A stretch of DNA of 64,000 bases from Mycobacterium sp. URHD0025. Lineage in GTDB: Bacteria; Actinomycetota; Actinomycetes; Mycobacteriales; Mycobacteriaceae. The position numbers and the translations under genes are program-made. The notes beneath the pieces were generated by a model. That model did no database searches. It saw nothing but the letters and a program-made list of their open reading frames with translations, and was not told the DNA's origin. Shown here piece after piece: positions 59,279 through 64,000 of this stretch. The DNA lies in the NCBI RefSeq assembly GCF_000426065.1, contig NZ_AUEQ01000015.1:1-64000 (forward strand), given 5' to 3'. The number at the start of each line of letters is the position of its first letter. Positions within the stretch are counted from its first letter, which is position 1.

Positions 59279-61618
59279 CTAGAGCTTCGTCACCGGCGCG
59301 TGGTTGTGCATCAACTTGACGCGGCCCGCGCTGCCGAAGTCGATCAGCGACATCGCCGACTCACCCACGCCCGAAACCTCTTCGACGCGGCCGAGTCCGT
59401 ACTTGTCGTGGGTGACCCGGTCACCGGGCTCCAGCGTGATCACCGGACGGTTGCGAGCGGGTGCGGGCCGTGACGGCGACGGACGCGGGGTGCCATAGCG
59501 GCCGGCGTTCCCTACCGGCGCGCTCAGTGATGACGACGGCTGCTCGACGCGTCGCCAATTGATCAGGTCCTCCGGAATCTCGCGCAGGAACCGCGATTCC
59601 GGGTTCAGCATGGGCTGCCCCCACGACGAACGCACCTTGGCCCGGCTCAGATACAGCCGCTTGCGCGCCCGGGTGATGCCGACATACGCCAGCCGTCGCT
59701 CCTCGGACAGCTCGTCGGGATCGCCCAGTGCCCGCATGTGCGGGAACATGCCGTCCTCCCAGCCGGTGACGAACACCGCCGGGAACTCCAGCCCCTTGGC
59801 TGTGTGCAGCGTCATCATCGTCACCACACCCGCGCCGTCCTCGGGAATCTCGTCGGCGTCCGCCACCAGCGACACCCGCTCCAGGAACTGGGCCAGCACA
59901 CCGGTGTCGGGGATGTCCTCGTCGACGGGCTCACCCTCATCCTGTTCGGCCAGGGCCCGGGCGTTGGCCAGATCGGTGCTGAATTCGTGTGCGACGCTGA
60001 CCAATTCGTTGAGGTTGTCCAACCGGGCCAGATCCTGCGGATCGCTGGAGGCCTCCAGCTCGCGGCGGTACCCCGTGCGCTCCAGCACGGCCTCGACCAA
60101 GTCGCCCAGCTCGTCATCGAGCTTGCCGCGCAGCGAGTCGAGCAGCTGCACAAACGAAGCGATGGCCTTCTCCGACCGGGAGTTCAGCATCGGCACCCGA
60201 CCCTCGGCGGCGGCCTGCAACGCATCGTTGAAGCTGCCCCCGGTGTTCTCGGCGTACACCGCCACGCAGGCCTCGGCCCGGTCACCGATGCCGCGGCGCG
60301 GGGTGTTGAGGATGCGACGCATGCTCACCGCGTCACCCGGATTGTCCAGGACCCGCAGGTAAGCGACGATGTCGCGGATCTCGCGGCGCTCATAGAACCG
60401 CACGCCGCCGACGACCTTGTACGGGATGCCGGCGCGGATGAACACCTCTTCCAGCGCACGCGAGGAGTTGTTGGTGCGGTAGAACACCGCGACGTCTGAG
60501 TATTTCAGGCCCTCGCTGTCGGCCAGCGAATCGATCTCTTCCGCGACGAAGCGGGCCTCGTCGTGCTCGTTGTCGGCCACATAGCCGACGATCAACTCGC
60601 CCTCGCCCTCCTCCGTCCACAGCCGCTTCTCCCGGCGGCCGGTGTTGCGGGAGATCACCGAGTTGGCCGCGTTCAGGATGGTCTGCGTGGAGCGGTAGTT
60701 CTGCTCCAGCAGGATCGTCGTCGCGTCCGGGTAGTCGCGCTCGAAGTCCTCGATGTTGCGGATCGTCGCGCCGCGGAACGCGTAGATGGACTGATCGGCG
60801 TCACCCACCACGCACAGTTCCGACGCCGCCACCCCGTCGTTCTCGTCGAGATGGTGGCCCACCAACTCGCGCACCAACGCGTACTGCGCGTGGTTGGTGT
60901 CCTGGTACTCGTCGACCAGGATGTGGCGGAACCGGCGCCGGTAGTACTGGGCGATCTGCGGGAAGGCCTGCAGGATGCCGACCGTCTCACCGATCAGATC
61001 GTCGAAGTCCAGCGCATTGGCCGCGCGCAGCCGGCGCTGATATTCGCCGTAGACCTGGGCGATGATGCCGGCCATCTCCTCGGCTGCCTCCGACGCCTCG
61101 GCCGCTGCCTGCTCCGGGCCGATCAGCTCGTTCTTCAGGTTGGAGATGCCGTTGGCCAGTAGCCGTGGCGAGTACCGCTTGGTGTCCAACCCCATGTCCT
61201 TGCCGATCATCATCAGCAGGCGCCGGGAATCGTCGGAGTCGTAGATCGAGAAGTTGGAGTTCAGCCCCGGCAGCAGTGAAGCCTGGTTGCGCAGGATCCG
61301 CACGCACGTCGAGTGGAATGTCGACACCCACATGTTTCGAGCCCGCGGGCCCACCAGCTGAACCACCCGCTCACGCATCTCGGCGGCGGCCTTGTTGGTG
61401 AACGTGATGGCCAGGATCTGCCCCACCCCGACGTCCCGGGCGGCCAGCAGATAGGCGATACGCCTGGTCAGCACCGCTGTCTTCCCTGACCCCGCGCCCG
61501 CGACGATCAGCAGCGGCGAGCCTTGGTGCAGCACCGCTTGGCGCTGCTGAGGATTCAAGCCGTCAAGAAGTTCATCAACATCTGCAGCAGCTGGGGAGGC
61601 GACGGGGGAAGTGGTCAT
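59279..61618 (-). CDS. uvrD1: ATP-dependent DNA helicase UvrD1/PcrA
   Basis: Superfamily 1A 3'-5' helicase in nucleotide excision repair and conflict resolution, 779 aa. Motifs in order: LNPQQRQAVLHQGSPLLIVAGAGSGKT (Q motif, I), TFTNKAAAEM (Ia), LVDEYQDTN (II), VVGDADQSIYAFRGA (III), LEQNYRST (IV), VMTLHTAKGLEFPAVFVTG-type (V, reads VVTMMTLHTAKGLEF) and RRLAYVGITRARKRLYL (VI). The C-terminal tudor-like segment (ITLEPGDRVTHDKYGLGRV) binds Ku or RNA polymerase in relatives. The ATG at 61618 is separated by one base from the divergent chorismate mutase start. Confidence 0.97.
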   Translation of the reverse strand: MTTSPVASPAAADVDELLDGLNPQQRQAVLHQGSPLLIVAGAGSGKTAVLTRRIAYLLAARDVGVGQILAITFTNKAAAEMRERVVQLVGPRARNMWVSTFHSTCVRILRNQASLLPGLNSNFSIYDSDDSRRLLMMIGKDMGLDTKRYSPRLLANGISNLKNELIGPEQAAAEASEAAEEMAGIIAQVYGEYQRRLRAANALDFDDLIGETVGILQAFPQIAQYYRRRFRHILVDEYQDTNHAQYALVRELVGHHLDENDGVAASELCVVGDADQSIYAFRGATIRNIEDFERDYPDATTILLEQNYRSTQTILNAANSVISRNTGRREKRLWTEEGEGELIVGYVADNEHDEARFVAEEIDSLADSEGLKYSDVAVFYRTNNSSRALEEVFIRAGIPYKVVGGVRFYERREIRDIVAYLRVLDNPGDAVSMRRILNTPRRGIGDRAEACVAVYAENTGGSFNDALQAAAEGRVPMLNSRSEKAIASFVQLLDSLRGKLDDELGDLVEAVLERTGYRRELEASSDPQDLARLDNLNELVSVAHEFSTDLANARALAEQDEGEPVDEDIPDTGVLAQFLERVSLVADADEIPEDGAGVVTMMTLHTAKGLEFPAVFVTGWEDGMFPHMRALGDPDELSEERRLAYVGITRARKRLYLSRAKVRSSWGQPMLNPESRFLREIPEDLINWRRVEQPSSSLSAPVGNAGRYGTPRPSPSRPAPARNRPVITLEPGDRVTHDKYGLGRVEEVSGVGESAMSLIDFGSAGRVKLMHNHAPVTKL

Positions 61619-61619
61619 C

Positions 61620-61931
61620 TTGCGTTCAAACTTACCGCCGAGCGGGGACAGTTTTGCGCTGGCACGGGCCGACTGGGACTATCAGCGTGTGCCTGAGATC
61701 GATGACCTGCGTCGGGAGATCGACGAACTCGACGCCACCATCCTCGCCGCAATCCAGCGCCGCGCCGAGGTCTCCAAAATGATCGGCAAAGCCCGGATGG
61801 CCTCCGGTGGCACCCGTCTGGTGCACAGCCGTGAAATGCAGGTCATCGAGCGCTACAGCGTGCTGGGCCCCGAGGGCAAAGACCTGGCCATCCTGATACT
61901 GCAACTCGGCCGCGGCCGGCTGGGGCACTGA
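61620..61931 (+). CDS. AroQ-type chorismate mutase
   Basis: Intracellular chorismate mutase (chorismate to prephenate), 103 aa from a TTG at 61620 with GGGGGAAG upstream. The AroQ helices are clear: EIDDLRREIDELDATILAAIQRRAEVSKMIGKARMASGGTRLVHSREMQVIERYSVLG, with Arg/Lys and Glu positions of the active site, and ending ILQLGRGRLGH as in Rv0948c. Starts at 61611 (GTG) or 61689 (GTG, VPEIDD) are alternatives; the first would overlap uvrD1. The mycobacterial enzyme acts with DAHP synthase, which boosts its activity. Confidence 0.9.
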   Translation: MRSNLPPSGDSFALARADWDYQRVPEIDDLRREIDELDATILAAIQRRAEVSKMIGKARMASGGTRLVHSREMQVIERYSVLGPEGKDLAILILQLGRGRLGH

Positions 61932-61934
61932 CCC

Positions 61935-63941
61935 TCAGCCCGTGGGCCTCGCCGGCTGCTTGAGCGAATCGAGCAGCCACGGGGTCAGCCACTGCACCGC
62001 CTCGGACGTCGGGTGCACGCCGTCGCTGCGCATCCGGACCCCGTTGATCTTCGCGGTGTACTTGCCGTCCGGGTTCAGCTTGGCGTTGAAATCCAGCACT
62101 GACACGTTCGGCCGTTGCCCGGCCACGGTCCGCAGCATGGTGTTCCAGGCCTGCACCCGGCCCGGCTGATCCTCGGGATACAGCGTGCCGTCCGACCGCT
62201 CACCGCGCCGGTTGTACGGCGCCGTGGTCATCACCACGCGCGCCCCGGTCGAGCTGAGGATGTCCAGCGCGCGCGCCAGCTCACCCTTGAGATAAGCGTC
62301 GTAGGACTCGTTGCCGATGTGCGTCCACCGCCCGCGCCACATCCGGTCCACGGCTTCCCAGCGCCCGATCATCAGCAGCACGGTGTCGGGGCGGTCATGG
62401 GCGATCCGCTGCGCCCAGCGCTCCGGCCAGGAATCGCACTCGGGCTTCTGGTTCAACGTCTCGCCGGCCGACCGGTACGGACCGCCACGCGCGATGCCGC
62501 AGCCGATGGTCGTGTAGTCGCTGAAGTGAAATCCGGGCGTGGCGGGCAGGTAGCGCATCAGCGTCCAGGCCACCGAGTCACCGAACACCGCGACGGTCCG
62601 GGTGCCGGGAGCCAGCACCGGGGGCGGTCCCACCGGGACGGCTCGCTCGGCACCGACGTCCTGCTCGGATGCCGCGGCGGCCATCACATCCGGACCCGGG
62701 GGCCGGGTCGGAACGCCTACCGGGACGACCGCCATCGTCACCACCGCAGCGGTGGCCACGGTAGCCGCGGACAACCGCAGCATCGGGACATGCTGCGGGC
62801 GCCAGTGCCGGACCGGCTGCTCGATCGCCCACCACGACACCCACGACACCGCGACGGTCACGGCGCACCGCAGCGCCAGCAGCGACCAACCCTCAAGGCC
62901 CGTGCGTTCGCCGTTGAGGATCTGGAAGATCGGCCAGTGCCACAGGTAGACCCCGTAGGAGATGACACCGAGGGTGACCAGCGGGTACCAGGCCAGGGCC
63001 CGGGCGACGTAACCGTCCTGATCCAGCGCGACGGGCGCGACGACGAGCACCGCGCCCAGCGCCACCGCGATCAGCAGACCGTGGTGGAACTCGTCGGCGC
63101 TGCCGGTCGCCAGGTGCGCCGCCAGCGCCAGCACAGCGACTCCGATCACCGGCAGGATCCAGGCGACCCAGCGCCGCCAACGGGCCCGGATCAACGTGCC
63201 CGACACGGTCAGCGCTGACCAGTCGCGCACCAGCAGCGCCGCGGCCGCCGCACCGATCAACAGCGCCTGGGCGCGGGTGTCGGTGCCGAAGTACACGCGA
63301 TTGAGCTCGGCGGGATCGCCGGACAGCCAGATCGACGCCGCGGCCGAGCCGACCACGCCGAGCACCGCCAGCGCGAAAACGACCACCCGCACCGCGCCGG
63401 TCGAGCGGCGGCGCACCAGCAGCGCGGCGGCCAGCACCAGCAGTGGCCAGATGACGTAGTACTGCTCCTCCACCGCCAGCGACCAGGTGTGCTGCAACGG
63501 CGACGGCGGAGCGCCCTGGCTGAAGTAGTCGGTATCGGAAGCCACGAAAACCCAGTTGGCCATCCAGAAGAACGCCGCGACCGCATCGTCGCGAAGCGAC
63601 GTCACCGCATCCGACGGGAACAGCGGGCGGGCGATCACGACGGCCAAGGTCATCAGCACCATGGCGGGCAGCAGGCGCTTGGCCCGGCGGACCCAGAACG
63701 CCTTGAGGTCGATGCGCTCGGTGCGCCGGTATTCGTCGAGCAGCAGTGAGGTGATCAGGAATCCGCTGAGCACGAAGAAGACATCTACGCCGATGAACCC
63801 GCCGGCCACACCCGGCACTCCGCCGTGGCCGGCGAGCACGAGAGCCACGGCGACGGCACGGATGCCGTCGAGTGCAGGGATGTCACGCCGGACGGAAGCA
63901 CGCCGACGCCGGCTGGCAGCACGGACTGGCGCCGCAGTCAC
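61935..63941 (-). CDS. Acyltransferase-3/OafA-like membrane protein with SGNH domain
   Basis: 668 aa. N-terminal acyltransferase-3 domain (about 20-385) with DIPALDGIRAVAVALVLAGHGG, FIGVDVFFVLSGFLITSLLL and about ten membrane segments. A C-terminal periplasmic SGNH hydrolase-like domain carries block I VAVFGDSVAWTLMRY and block V SDGVHPTSEAV. Such fusions O-acylate cell-envelope glycans or lipids. The GTG at 63941 has GGGAGGG upstream. Target unknown. The convergent chorismate mutase ends 3 bases away. Confidence 0.85.
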   Translation of the reverse strand: MTAAPVRAASRRRRASVRRDIPALDGIRAVAVALVLAGHGGVPGVAGGFIGVDVFFVLSGFLITSLLLDEYRRTERIDLKAFWVRRAKRLLPAMVLMTLAVVIARPLFPSDAVTSLRDDAVAAFFWMANWVFVASDTDYFSQGAPPSPLQHTWSLAVEEQYYVIWPLLVLAAALLVRRRSTGAVRVVVFALAVLGVVGSAAASIWLSGDPAELNRVYFGTDTRAQALLIGAAAAALLVRDWSALTVSGTLIRARWRRWVAWILPVIGVAVLALAAHLATGSADEFHHGLLIAVALGAVLVVAPVALDQDGYVARALAWYPLVTLGVISYGVYLWHWPIFQILNGERTGLEGWSLLALRCAVTVAVSWVSWWAIEQPVRHWRPQHVPMLRLSAATVATAAVVTMAVVPVGVPTRPPGPDVMAAAASEQDVGAERAVPVGPPPVLAPGTRTVAVFGDSVAWTLMRYLPATPGFHFSDYTTIGCGIARGGPYRSAGETLNQKPECDSWPERWAQRIAHDRPDTVLLMIGRWEAVDRMWRGRWTHIGNESYDAYLKGELARALDILSSTGARVVMTTAPYNRRGERSDGTLYPEDQPGRVQAWNTMLRTVAGQRPNVSVLDFNAKLNPDGKYTAKINGVRMRSDGVHPTSEAVQWLTPWLLDSLKQPARPTG

Positions 63942-64000
63942 GTCATGCCCTCCCGTCTTGCGTTGAACGCCAAGACTATCGTCGCCGGGCAGACGTCGAA

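Noticed and set aside
63955..63976. Inverted repeat GTCTTG...CAAGAC before the acyltransferase gene
   Set aside because: Only the outer six bases pair cleanly and the window ends soon after, so neither an operator nor a terminator can be supported.

Overview
The window reads as chromosomal DNA from a rapidly growing mycobacterium (Mycolicibacterium type). Evidence: high GC; an MspA-family porin; mycobacterial markers in the same order as in M. tuberculosis (mprA-mprB-pepD-moaB2, the Rv0976c-Rv0971c carboxylase cluster, lprP, the Rv0959/Rv0958 pair, purH-purN-perM-Rv0954, an Rv0953c-like LLM enzyme, sucD-sucC, an Rv0950c-like M23 peptidase, uvrD1, chorismate mutase); many GTG/TTG starts; and widespread 4-base stop/start overlaps. 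Comparisons with M. tuberculosis are from memory. No tRNA, rRNA, CRISPR array, insertion sequence or phage gene was seen.

Layout. 0-5.8 kb: truncated MspA-type porin, a 52-aa conserved small protein behind a CRP-like site, then the envelope-stress block moaB2/pepD/mprB/mprA (minus strand) and rpmF. Repeats resembling MprA boxes lie before both mprA and pepD. 5.9-7.2 kb: a four-copy palindromic repeat array and a DUF559/AbiEi-like gene whose stop codon sits inside another palindrome. 7.2-15.6 kb: a tightly overlapping six-gene operon (AtuA-like protein, two acyl-CoA dehydrogenases, acyl-CoA carboxylase alpha and beta, enoyl-CoA hydratase), probably for beta-methyl-branched (terpenoid or leucine-like) acyl-CoA degradation, behind a candidate operator-overlapped promoter. 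15.6-26.2 kb: mostly species-variable exported and envelope proteins, including an exported PE-PPE-domain protein, two tandem paralogous exported proteins and a methyltransferase-like membrane protein beside an orphan operator pair. 26.2-33.4 kb: lipoprotein, VWA protein plus MoxR/ChlI-type AAA ATPase, a PknF-like kinase with an extracytoplasmic LpqN-like domain, and an alpha/beta hydrolase. 33.5-34.8 kb: a second DUF559/AbiEi-like gene, again flanked by its own palindromes with one over its stop codon. 34.8-41.8 kb: purine synthesis (purH, purN), perM, a DUF5336 membrane protein, and divergent LLM flavin/F420 oxidoreductases (sfnG and an Rv0953c-like gene) with a KstR-like site between them. 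41.8-49.7 kb: an apparent insertion relative to M. tuberculosis, holding a thiolase-like protein, a type VII secretion-associated small protein, a large WxG-containing putative effector, three tandem related exported/lipoprotein genes, paired hairpins, a TetR gene with twin operators, and an S9 peptidase. 49.8-64 kb: sucCD, an M23 peptidase with a CRP-like site between them, an SsuABC-like transporter operon ending in a flavoprotein and a 2x[4Fe-4S] ferredoxin, DoxX, uvrD1, chorismate mutase and an acyltransferase-SGNH protein.

The most interesting signals are (1) two DUF559/AbiEi-like genes, each embedded in its own family of palindromic repeats with a repeat copy spanning the stop codon, which recalls a gene-plus-satellite-repeat relationship; and (2) the type VII substrate plus triplicated exported-protein cassette, which looks like a possible effector/immunity arrangement. 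Both are inferences from sequence pattern and context.
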